Positions 1 to 5,268 of a stretch of DNA of 5,268 nucleotides are shown here, piece by piece. The notes beneath the pieces were generated by a model. The model searched no databases and had not been told where the DNA came from. It worked only from the letters and a program-made list of their open reading frames with translations. The DNA lies in contig CAIZHO010000316.1 in NCBI GenBank assembly GCA_903932805.1, positions 1 through 5,268 of the forward strand. Direction: 5' to 3'. The position numbers were made by a program, and so were the translations under genes. Numbering within the stretch: position 1 is the first letter of the stretch; each line of letters starts with the position of its first letter. The DNA is from an uncultured Roseiflexaceae bacterium (lineage in GTDB: Bacteria; Chloroflexota; Chloroflexia; Chloroflexales; Roseiflexaceae).

Positions 1-1614
1 ACCGGTCGCGATGGCATCCACGGTGCGACATTTTCGTCCATCGAGCTGACGCATACCACTGCCCAAGAAGCAGGCAGTGCGGTCCAGATTGGCGATCCCA
101 TCACCGAAAAGAAGCTCATCGACATCGTCATCCAAGCCCGCGACGCCCGTCTGTACAGCGCGATCACCGACTGCGGCGCTGGTGGGCTGTCATCGGCAAT
201 CGGTGAAATGGGGGAGCAGACCGGCGCACGGGTCGAGCTGACGACCGTCCCACTCAAATACGCCGGGTTGCAACCGTGGGAAATTTGGCTTTCCGAAGCC
301 CAAGAGCGCATCGTCATGGCCGTTCCGCCAGCGCACCTACCAGCCCTATTGGCCATGTGTGCCGCCGAGGAAGTCGAAGCCACCGCGGTGGGCACCTTCG
401 ACGGGAGCGGTCGGCTGACGGTTACCTATGAGGGCCGTAGTGTTGTCGATGTCGACATGCACTTCTTGCATGACGGTCGCCCCCAGCGCACACTGACTGC
501 GACCTGGCAGGCTGACCAGACCCCAGCCCCAGCCTGGCACCCACAGCCGCATGCAGACGTCATCGCTGCGCTCCTCAGCCATCCCAACATCGCCAGTCGC
601 GAGCAGATTATCCGCGGCTACGATCACGAGATCCAAGGTCGCACGATTATCAAACCGCTGGTCGGCGCACAGAGCGACGGCCCGGGTGATGCAGCGGTAC
701 TCCAGATCCACCCGCAGACGATGACCGGGATAGCCATTGGTTGCGGTATGGCTCCGCAGCTCAGTCAATACGACCCATATTGGATGGCGCTGCTGTCGAT
801 CGACGAGGCGATGCGCAATGTCGTCGCTGTCGGCGCAGACCCCCAGGCATGCGCAATTCTCGACAACTTCTGCTGGGGCGACCCCAAGCAGGCTGACCGG
901 ATGGGGGCACTCACACGGGCTACTGCGGGGTGCCACGACGCAGCCGTTGCCTACGGGACCCCGTTTATCTCGGGCAAAGACTCGCTCAACAACGAATACC
1001 GCAACGCCCAGGGCGTACGCACGGCGATCCCTGGCACATTGCTGATCTCGGCCATGGCATATCACCACGATATACGGCACGCACAGACCAGCGACTTCAA
1101 AGCCGCCGGCAATGCCGTCTATATCGTTGGTATGACCGATGCCGCGATGGCTGGTGCACATGTCAGTCGCATCGTCGGTGCGGTGCCCGGCAGTGATTGG
1201 CGCATCCCGCAGGTCGATCTCGCACGGGCACCACAGACGCTGACTACCCTTCATCATGCCATCCAACAGGGCTTGGTAACGAGTTGTCACGATCTGAGCG
1301 AAGGCGGATTGGCCGTGGCCGTGGCCGAAATGGCGCTCGCCGGGCGACTCGGTGCAGATATCGACCTCGATGCGCTCCCCGCGCACTGCGACTCGGAGTG
1401 GGTACGTCTGTACAGCGAAAGCCCCACCCGCTTTGTGGTCGAAATCGCCCCTGCAAACGAGGCAGCGTTCGCTGCCGCATTGGCAGGCATTCCGCATGCG
1501 CGGATCGGCACGGTCTCGGCGCGGCCAGAGGTCACATTCACGCGCCAGCAACAGGTCATCGCATCGCTCAGCGTCGCCGCCATCGTCGACGCCTTTCATA
1601 CGGACATCCTATGA
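1..1614 (+). CDS. purL: Phosphoribosylformylglycinamidine synthase, PurL subunit (5'-truncated by window edge)
   Basis: This is the cytosolic enzyme of purine de novo synthesis that converts FGAR, glutamine and ATP to FGAM. The reading frame is open from base 1, so the start lies to the left, and 537 residues are visible. They begin inside the first AIRS-type ATP-binding half (TGRDGIHGATFSS, residues 1-13; VQIGDP, 28-33; DCGAGGLSS, 57-65; PWEIWLSEAQERI, 92-104). They continue through the second half (RGYDHEIQG, 205-213; DNFCWG, 288-293; GKDSLNNEY, 325-333; SCHDLSEGGLAV, 428-439; YSESPTRF near 471-478). All expected family motifs in this portion are intact and in order. No glutaminase domain follows, so this is the PurL subunit of a PurS/PurQ/PurL complex, not the 1300-residue fused enzyme. 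The wording resembles long PurL forms that carry PurS at the N terminus, but that part is not visible. The stop codon overlaps the next start (ATGA). Confidence 0.97.
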   Translation, partial: TGRDGIHGATFSSIELTHTTAQEAGSAVQIGDPITEKKLIDIVIQARDARLYSAITDCGAGGLSSAIGEMGEQTGARVELTTVPLKYAGLQPWEIWLSEAQERIVMAVPPAHLPALLAMCAAEEVEATAVGTFDGSGRLTVTYEGRSVVDVDMHFLHDGRPQRTLTATWQADQTPAPAWHPQPHADVIAALLSHPNIASREQIIRGYDHEIQGRTIIKPLVGAQSDGPGDAAVLQIHPQTMTGIAIGCGMAPQLSQYDPYWMALLSIDEAMRNVVAVGADPQACAILDNFCWGDPKQADRMGALTRATAGCHDAAVAYGTPFISGKDSLNNEYRNAQGVRTAIPGTLLISAMAYHHDIRHAQTSDFKAAGNAVYIVGMTDAAMAGAHVSRIVGAVPGSDWRIPQVDLARAPQTLTTLHHAIQQGLVTSCHDLSEGGLAVAVAEMALAGRLGADIDLDALPAHCDSEWVRLYSESPTRFVVEIAPANEAAFAAALAGIPHARIGTVSARPEVTFTRQQQVIASLSVAAIVDAFHTDIL

Positions 1615-2411
1615 CACCCAGCAACGAGTTCGATACATTTATTGCGTACCTGATGACCACCCTTCCTGAGCTCGACGAGTCCATCACCGATGTCCAGCAG
1701 GTGGGTACCGACATCGTCGTCGTCCGTGGTGATACCTCGCTCCCCATCGCCATCGAGCCCTTCGAGCGGGCGTACCGACGGCGTCCCGATGCGATTGATG
1801 CCGTCGTCAGCACCTTGTTGCGCGTCAGCAAAGGCGAACAGGGCGTGCCCGACTTGGGCTATCAGACGATTGCCGAACTCATCGTCCCACAGCTCAAACC
1901 AATCGCACTGCTCGTCGATATGGTCGATCGCGGTGCCGAACCAATCATCTATCGGCTCTTTTTGGCAGATTTGATTCTCACCTATGCCATCCGCGATCGC
2001 GGCCGATTGTCGTATTTGACCGAGACCCAAATCGAGCGCTGGGGCGTCAGTGAGCAGACCATTCACGAACAAGCGATGCGCAATCTGACCGCCAAATCCC
2101 AAGACATCCCGTATCATCTGGCCGGCAAGGGGTCGCAGCAAGTCGTGATTTTCAATGTCAATGATGGACTCGACGCCGCCCGACTGTTGCTCCCCGACCT
2201 CATCCAACAGGCGGCCCGTAACATCCCCGGTAACCTCGTCATCGGTATCCCCAACCGCGATTTCATGGTTGTGTGTAGTGACGACGACCCCGATCGCGTC
2301 ACCGCGGTAGCGCTCCAAATTACTCAGGATATGCGTCAACACGCCCATGGCCTCACCACCAGTCTGTTTACCATTACTGATGGTGAAATCCGAGATTACA
2401 AAGGCGTGTAA
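1611..2411 (+). CDS. DUF1444 family protein (YtpQ-like, UPF0354)
   Basis: A 266-residue soluble protein with no signal peptide or membrane segment. I recognise the pattern of DUF1444, known from Bacillus YtpQ and without an established biochemical function. It has a mixed N-terminal region (1-75), a segment resembling the family's mid-protein block (PIIYRLFLADLILTYAIRD, 111-129), a WGVSEQTIHEQAMRNL helix (144-159), a FNVNDGLDAARLLLPDLI block (181-198) and a strand pair LVIGIPNRDFMVV (209-221). The length matches the family (about 265-270 residues). The ATG shares bases with the purL TGA (ATGA), and only a poor GGA-type ribosome binding site lies upstream (about 1603-1605), so translation probably depends on ribosomes finishing purL. 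The family assignment comes from memory of the sequence pattern and the function is unknown. A link to purine metabolism is suggested only by position. Confidence 0.8.
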   Translation: MTPSNEFDTFIAYLMTTLPELDESITDVQQVGTDIVVVRGDTSLPIAIEPFERAYRRRPDAIDAVVSTLLRVSKGEQGVPDLGYQTIAELIVPQLKPIALLVDMVDRGAEPIIYRLFLADLILTYAIRDRGRLSYLTETQIERWGVSEQTIHEQAMRNLTAKSQDIPYHLAGKGSQQVVIFNVNDGLDAARLLLPDLIQQAARNIPGNLVIGIPNRDFMVVCSDDDPDRVTAVALQITQDMRQHAHGLTTSLFTITDGEIRDYKGV

Positions 2412-2421
2412 CACCGTAGGA

Positions 2422-2428
2422 AAGAGGA
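2422..2428 (+). promoter_or_regulatory. Ribosome binding site of the 7-TM membrane protein
   Basis: AAGAGGA lies 7 bases before the ATG at 2436, in the 24-bp gap after the DUF1444 stop codon. It supports that start and independent translation initiation of this third gene within the operon. Confidence 0.7.
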
Positions 2429-2435
2429 TTCCCCT

Positions 2436-3176
2436 ATGGAAATCATCCTATTCCTCGCCACTGCTGTGGTTTTGCTGTTGTGCGGCTCCATCGGCATCAG
2501 TACCCGTTCCCCGGTCTTTCTCATTGTCGCCCTCACCGCGATGTTCGCAGGCTTGGGCACCCCCCTGTGGCACCTCCTTTACGGGATTGCCTACGACCCG
2601 TCACTGTCGACCATCATCGGCGACCTCGTGCCCACAATCACCCTGTATGGCGGTTGGGTTATGGTCTTCCCGACACTGGTCATCTTTATGGGGCTGCGCC
2701 GTCAGTTCGGTGAATACGGGAGTCTGCAATCGTGGGCCGTTATCGGCGGCATGTTGATCTATTTTTGGGTTATTGAACTCCTCGGCGTGCAAACAGGACT
2801 GTGGTCGTACGACAACGAAATCGCCGCATTGGGCGTCCCTTTTTCGTTGCTCCTCGCCCTCTTGCATACCTTCTGCGCAGCAGCCATGTTACGAGTGTTG
2901 TTCGAATACTGGCGGCAACCGTTGCTCGTGACGTTACAACTCGTCCCCATCTGGATCGGCCTGCAATTGCTGACGTACGCCCTTATTGGTGCCCCGTATT
3001 ATGCAATGTCCTACCTTTCGACCAACGAATTGCTCACCAGTATCGGTCTGGTTTGTAGCCTCGGTCTGATAGGCTGGGGCTTTGTGATTATTGTGAACGG
3101 GTTCGTCAATCTCAAAAGTGCGTATGGTCAAACTGCCCGATTCGTGGTCCCCACTGACCCTGCCGATATGCAATAG
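2436..3176 (+). CDS. Seven-helix integral membrane protein, function unknown
   Basis: A 246-residue, very hydrophobic protein. Predicted membrane helices lie at about 3-20, 26-49, 63-87, 98-118, 133-156, 161-184 and 199-222. Arg and Lys sit in the first, third and fifth loops (R24; R88, R89; R160) and in the C-terminal tail (K227, R235), while the second, fourth and sixth loops lack them. The positive-inside rule therefore gives N-out/C-in. The stretch around 114-135 (E114, TG at 120-121, W123, SY at 124-125, LGVP at 132-135) recalls the E..G..TG...Y motif of DUF422/CruF-type carotenoid proteins and of lycopene cyclase domains, but the PxE(E/D) element of the cyclases is absent. I treat this only as a hint. 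There is no retinal-type lysine inside helix 7 (K227 follows it). It starts 24 bp after the DUF1444 gene and is probably the last gene of the purL operon, before the hairpin at 3181. Confidence 0.85.
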   Translation: MEIILFLATAVVLLLCGSIGISTRSPVFLIVALTAMFAGLGTPLWHLLYGIAYDPSLSTIIGDLVPTITLYGGWVMVFPTLVIFMGLRRQFGEYGSLQSWAVIGGMLIYFWVIELLGVQTGLWSYDNEIAALGVPFSLLLALLHTFCAAAMLRVLFEYWRQPLLVTLQLVPIWIGLQLLTYALIGAPYYAMSYLSTNELLTSIGLVCSLGLIGWGFVIIVNGFVNLKSAYGQTARFVVPTDPADMQ

Positions 3177-3180
3177 AAAG

Positions 3181-3218
3181 CCCCACGTGCAGGCACATCG
3201 GCATGTGCGCACGTGGGG
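3181..3218 (-). terminator. Two-tier hairpin between convergent genes, likely terminator
   Basis: CCCCACGTGC (3181-3190) pairs perfectly with GCACGTGGGG (3209-3218). Inside it, GCACAT (3193-3198) pairs with ATGTGC (3203-3208) around a CGGC tetraloop (3199-3202), leaving only an AG bulge (3191-3192). That gives 16 base pairs. Read on the - strand, the hairpin is followed by CTTTCTATTG, moderately U-rich, so it can serve the methyltransferase gene, which ends 20 bp upstream. Read on the + strand, it follows the 7-TM stop codon by 4 bp but has no U-tract (AACCTCATC). Termination of the purL-side operon may therefore be weak or rely on convergent transcription. Confidence 0.7.
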
Positions 3219-3238
3219 AACCTCATCAACTGGTCGTG

Positions 3239-3901
3239 TTAGCCGCGGCGCCGACAGACCGCGATGCCATCGCGGATGGGCAAAATGACGGACTCGAGAT
3301 CGATGTGGTGCATAATCGCCCGATTGAATTCTTGAATGCCGCGGACGATGGGGGCAGCCTCGCGTTCGTCTTCGAGCACCAGGGCATTGCAGAGCACATT
3401 GTCTGCCACCAGAATCCCGCCTCGTCTGAGCAAAGGGACGCACATCTGGAGTGCTTGCAACGCTTCTTTTTCGTTGTTTAGATGGCGCAGAATGTCGAGA
3501 AAAATCAAATCGAACGGTCCACGCATATTGGCGAGTTCTTCGAACCAATCGCCTTCGTGGATCGAAAAACGATCGCTGTACCCGGCCTTGGCGACCCATT
3601 CGCGTGCCCGCGTATAGCGTAGGGGATCCTTTTCGATGGCGGTCAGGCGCCCTTCGGGGTTCTGGACCAATGCCCGCAACAGCCAAATCGCAGCATACCC
3701 CGTTGCAGTGCCTATCTCGAGGGCATGTTGGACGCCACTCGTACGGGCCAACATATAGAGGAACTGGCCTTCGACCGCTCCGACCAGTGGCCAGCCACTT
3801 TCGCGGCCGATACGTTCCATATCGTTGAGTGGTGAGGGGCGCGGGGGCATCAGACTGGCGAGATATTCTTCGATCTCAGAATTGGTAATGTCATCACGCA
3901 T
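3239..3901 (-). CDS. Class I SAM-dependent O-methyltransferase (O-methyltransferase family 3, COMT/TrmR-like fold)
   Basis: A 220-residue cytosolic protein, the usual length for small metal-dependent O-methyltransferases (PF01596 type). It transfers a methyl group from S-adenosylmethionine; the acceptor cannot be told. SAM-binding motif I is ALEIGTATGYAAIWL (60-74), with the acidic ribose-binding residue E90 in LTAIEKD and EGDW (116-119) as the next strand end. Metal ligands equivalent to COMT D141, D169 and N170 are present as D136 (FLDILR) and D167-N168 (VADNVL). The position of the catalytic Lys (the family's DADK) is R139, and the second Asp of DAD is leucine. The C terminus, LPIRDGIAVCRR, fits the final family strand pair. 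The start at 3901 is supported by GGAAGGAG (3908-3915 on the - strand). It is a single gene, convergent with the 7-TM gene and divergent from the downstream membrane protein gene. Confidence 0.88.
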   Translation of the reverse strand: MRDDITNSEIEEYLASLMPPRPSPLNDMERIGRESGWPLVGAVEGQFLYMLARTSGVQHALEIGTATGYAAIWLLRALVQNPEGRLTAIEKDPLRYTRAREWVAKAGYSDRFSIHEGDWFEELANMRGPFDLIFLDILRHLNNEKEALQALQMCVPLLRRGGILVADNVLCNALVLEDEREAAPIVRGIQEFNRAIMHHIDLESVILPIRDGIAVCRRRG

Positions 3902-3907
3902 CCCAGA

Positions 3908-3915
3908 CTCCTTCC
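3908..3915 (-). promoter_or_regulatory. Ribosome binding site of the O-methyltransferase
   Basis: GGAAGGAG on the - strand ends 6 bases before the ATG (3899-3901). It is a near-ideal Shine-Dalgarno sequence, the strongest in the window, and fixes this start. Confidence 0.85.
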
Positions 3916-3941
3916 GTATGTCCGCTGGGTATTCAGCGCCG

Positions 3942-3950
3942 ATTGTACCA
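3942..3950 (-). promoter_or_regulatory. Extended -10 promoter of the O-methyltransferase
   Basis: On the - strand, TGG-TACAAT is a five-of-six match to TATAAT with the TGn extension that reduces the need for a -35 box. No good TTGACA is seen 16-18 bp upstream. Transcription would begin near 3935, leaving a leader of about 35 nt before the ATG at 3901. Predicted from sequence only. Confidence 0.5.
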
Positions 3951-3973
3951 CATCCCCACGGCTAGGGTATAAT
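3943..3973 (+). promoter_or_regulatory. Sigma70-type promoter of the 285-residue membrane protein gene
   Basis: A perfect TATAAT -10 box lies at 3968-3973. The best -35 candidate is TTGTAC at 3943-3948, with a long 19-bp spacer. Transcription would start near 3980, about 20 nt before the ATG at 4002. The -35 candidate occupies the same bases as the - strand -10 box, so the two divergent promoters overlap. Confidence 0.6.
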
Positions 3974-3990
3974 CCATGTGTTGTGTTCCG

Positions 3991-3996
3991 AAAGGG
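3991..3996 (+). promoter_or_regulatory. Ribosome binding site deciding the start of the 285-residue membrane protein
   Basis: AAAGGG ends 5 bases before the ATG at 4002. Together with the TATAAT at 3968-3973 it favours this ATG over the in-frame GTG at 3978, which would lie at or upstream of the predicted transcription start and has no ribosome binding site. Confidence 0.6.
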
Positions 3997-4001
3997 TCCG
4001 T

Positions 4002-4859
4002 ATGAATACCGATGCCTCGATGCCGCGTTACGATCGGATCGTCTCTCTCGTCCTGCTGGTGCTCCTCGGGATGGCAGTGGTGTTCCTTGTCGATATCAAT
4101 CCCAATATCATCCGGGCACAACTCGGGGGCGACCTGCCGGTCATCACCGTGTCGTGGGTCATCCTGGCAGCCATCGTGATTTTGACCAGCACCGCTGCAG
4201 ACTTGTTTACACGCGACCACCCCCAAGTCCACGCACGTCCGTTGTGGCTGGTGGATATCCGGTTCACCGTGGTTGAACTAGCACCCGGCTTTTGGATTCT
4301 GCCTGCATATGCGGTGATTACGTCGTTTACGTTTTTTCGCCTATTCAGCTCTGGTCTGCAGATGTTTGCCTTTGTGTTGGCACTCATTGCCACAGGGGTG
4401 TTGCTGTTGGCGGCGCTGATTGCCCAACACTACTCGATGGATCGTCAACCCGAAGTGCGCCAAATTGCCTTGATGGTGCTACAGGGCTTGGCCCTGCTGA
4501 TGGCGTTCGGATTGTTCAGTGCGATCTACTATGCCCGCATGCGCACGCTCTACTCGGCCGTATTGGTCGGTAGTTGCGGTGCGTTACTGGCCTATTCACA
4601 ATTGCAGTGGACGCAGACGCGTGCAAACCTCGGCCTCTTGTCGTTTATGGTCGGGTTAGTGCTTGCCCAAGCGCTCTGGGCACTCAATTATTGGGCTGCG
4701 CCATTTTTGCTCGGCGGTGCGATGCTCCTGGTGATTTTCTATGTCGTGACCGGTATGCTCTCTAATGCCCTGACCGAGAATCACACGAACCGACCGTACT
4801 GGGAGTATGGCATCATCGGTGCGATCCTCATGTCGTCGATTATCTTCTCGGTGGTCTAG
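4002..4859 (+). CDS. Multi-pass integral membrane protein, function unknown
   Basis: From the chosen ATG the protein has 285 residues. After a short polar N terminus (1-11) there are about nine hydrophobic segments, at roughly 12-31, 47-66, 88-109, 119-141, 155-177, 182-199, 209-227, 231-254 and 267-285. The chain ends immediately inside or after the last one, with no cytoplasmic tail. Polar loops include 67-83 (TRDHPQVHARP and neighbours), 142-153 and 255-267 (NALTENHTNRPYW). I see no transporter signature, nucleotide-binding loop, metal-binding cluster or protease motif. The sequence recalls uncharacterised membrane proteins of Chloroflexota (DUF5656-like), but I cannot confirm this. It is transcribed alone from its own promoter at 3968-3973 and closed by the terminator at 4874, so no operon partner informs its role. 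Confidence 0.85.
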   Translation: MNTDASMPRYDRIVSLVLLVLLGMAVVFLVDINPNIIRAQLGGDLPVITVSWVILAAIVILTSTAADLFTRDHPQVHARPLWLVDIRFTVVELAPGFWILPAYAVITSFTFFRLFSSGLQMFAFVLALIATGVLLLAALIAQHYSMDRQPEVRQIALMVLQGLALLMAFGLFSAIYYARMRTLYSAVLVGSCGALLAYSQLQWTQTRANLGLLSFMVGLVLAQALWALNYWAAPFLLGGAMLLVIFYVVTGMLSNALTENHTNRPYWEYGIIGAILMSSIIFSVV

Positions 4860-4873
4860 TCCACGCAACAGAT

Positions 4874-4906
4874 GCGCCCCTGGCATATACCAGGGGCGCG
4901 TTTTTT
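4874..4906 (+). terminator. Intrinsic (rho-independent) terminator
   Basis: GCGCCCCTGG (4874-4883) pairs perfectly with CCAGGGGCGC (4890-4899) around a CATATA loop, followed by G and six T (4901-4906). It begins 15 bp after the stop codon of the 285-residue membrane protein gene and is a textbook terminator in the + direction. In the - direction the hairpin is also downstream of the PH-domain gene but is followed by ATCTGTTGCG, without a real U-tract. Termination of that gene there would be weaker. Confidence 0.93.
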
Positions 4907-4929
4907 GTGATTCGATCCTCTGGTTCAGT

Positions 4930-5268
4930 CTAGAGGACGTACTCGCTGATGACCCGATTGAGTTTGACAATGTCGAAGCTTCCGTTGATTTCGAAGCGGA
5001 TCTTGCCCACTTCGCTGATGCTCAGTTCGAGCTCACAACTCAAATCGAGGAGCGCTGCAGTAATCACTGAAAACATGTTGATTTTGCGATACGGGACACT
5101 CGTGTAGTCGATTTTCTTGCCGATCAACCCTTGGACGTTTGTGGCAATGATGCGCTTGTTGGTGAACACAACCTGGTCACGGACCGTCTTGAACACCATC
5201 ACGGCTTCTTCACCGGTCACCAGAAAGCTCGCAATGGTGGGCATTAGGTCTGCAGGTGCAATCGGACT
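4930..5268 (-). CDS. Bacterial PH-domain protein (bPH_1, YokE-like), 5'-truncated by window edge
   Basis: 112 residues are visible. They match the small bacterial pleckstrin-homology family (PF08000 type): a GEE turn after the first strand, then VFKTVRDQVVFTNKRIIA, then QGLIGKKIDYTSVPYRKI, a strand pair rich in Leu and Glu (DLSCELELSI), and a C-terminal helix ending in ISEYVL. Members are usually about 125 residues, cytosolic, and of unclear role. An ATG exists at 5242-5244, but the frame stays open to base 5268, encoding SPIAPADL before that methionine. This fits the family's usual N-terminal stretch, and there is no ribosome binding site before the ATG (ATTGCACCTGCAGACCTA). I therefore place the true start beyond the right edge, probably 10-20 codons out. 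The gene converges on the 285-residue membrane protein gene, with the terminator hairpin between them. Confidence 0.85.
   Translation of the reverse strand, partial: SPIAPADLMPTIASFLVTGEEAVMVFKTVRDQVVFTNKRIIATNVQGLIGKKIDYTSVPYRKINMFSVITAALLDLSCELELSISEVGKIRFEINGSFDIVKLNRVISEYVL

Noticed and set aside
346..1599. Long open frame on the - strand (417 codons) inside purL
   Set aside because: It is antisense to a frame with unmistakable PurL motifs throughout. Its product is rich in Cys, Arg and Asp without any recognisable domain, as expected of a shadow in GC-rich DNA.
1991..2002. Perfect 12-bp palindrome CCGCGATCGCGG containing a HIP1-like GCGATCGC
   Set aside because: I noticed one clear copy, inside a coding region. 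HIP1 in cyanobacteria is highly repeated, so a lone copy is not evidence for that group or for a regulatory site.
1596..2414. Open frame on the - strand (272 codons) covering the DUF1444 gene
   Set aside because: It mirrors the DUF1444 frame almost exactly, has no family-like motif, and the + strand frame matches DUF1444 and is coupled to purL.
2934..3686. Open frame on the - strand (250 codons) spanning the end of the 7-TM gene and half of the methyltransferase
   Set aside because: It would run through the hairpin at 3181-3218 and overlap the well-supported methyltransferase in another frame. Its composition is Arg-rich and domain-free.
4916..4937. Small inverted repeat TCCTCT-N10-AGAGGA overlapping the stop codon of the PH-domain gene
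   Set aside because: Six base pairs with a 10-nt loop and no T-tract in either direction; within chance expectation next to the much stronger terminator at 4874-4906.
1..5268. Mobile element, CRISPR array, toxin-antitoxin or defence system
   Set aside because: No transposase, integrase, direct-repeat array, small paired ORFs or defence-type domains are visible. All genes have full-length or edge-truncated frames with similar codon use.

Overview
The window looks like an ordinary chromosomal stretch from a free-living bacterium of moderately high GC content (roughly 55-60% by eye). It holds six genes at high density, with gaps of 100 bp or less, and I see no mobile element, tRNA, rRNA or CRISPR. 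The gene set (a long-type PurL, a DUF1444/YtpQ-like protein, two multi-pass membrane proteins, a class I O-methyltransferase and a small bacterial PH-domain protein) is compatible with a Chloroflexota-like bacterium. That placement is a weak inference from the style of the proteins, not a demonstrated one.

Layout, left to right. (1) The 3' two thirds or so of purL (purine biosynthesis, FGAM synthase) enters from the left edge on the + strand. (2) A DUF1444 (YtpQ-like) gene follows, with its ATG overlapping the purL stop codon (ATGA). (3) After 24 bp and a clear ribosome binding site comes a 246-residue membrane protein with seven predicted helices, N-out/C-in. These three probably form the end of one operon. 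(4) A convergent class I O-methyltransferase gene lies on the - strand. Between the two convergent genes sits a near-perfect two-tier hairpin with a U-rich tail only in the - direction. (5) A 100-bp divergent promoter region follows, in which a + strand TATAAT and a - strand extended -10 (TGGTACAAT) can be recognised. (6) A 285-residue membrane protein with about nine predicted helices lies on the + strand and ends at a textbook intrinsic terminator. (7) The right edge holds a convergent - strand PH-domain (bPH, YokE-like) gene whose 5' end is cut off by the window.

The genes do not form one recognisable pathway. The left block couples a purine enzyme to two proteins of unknown function. The rest looks like independent single-gene transcription units. 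I found no convincing sign of an undescribed multi-gene system. The points most worth a second look are the purL-DUF1444 translational coupling, the substituted catalytic lysine of the methyltransferase, the overlapping divergent promoters, the two-tier hairpin and the unassigned 7-TM protein with a DUF422/lycopene-cyclase-like motif. There is no gene-free stretch longer than about 100 bp.
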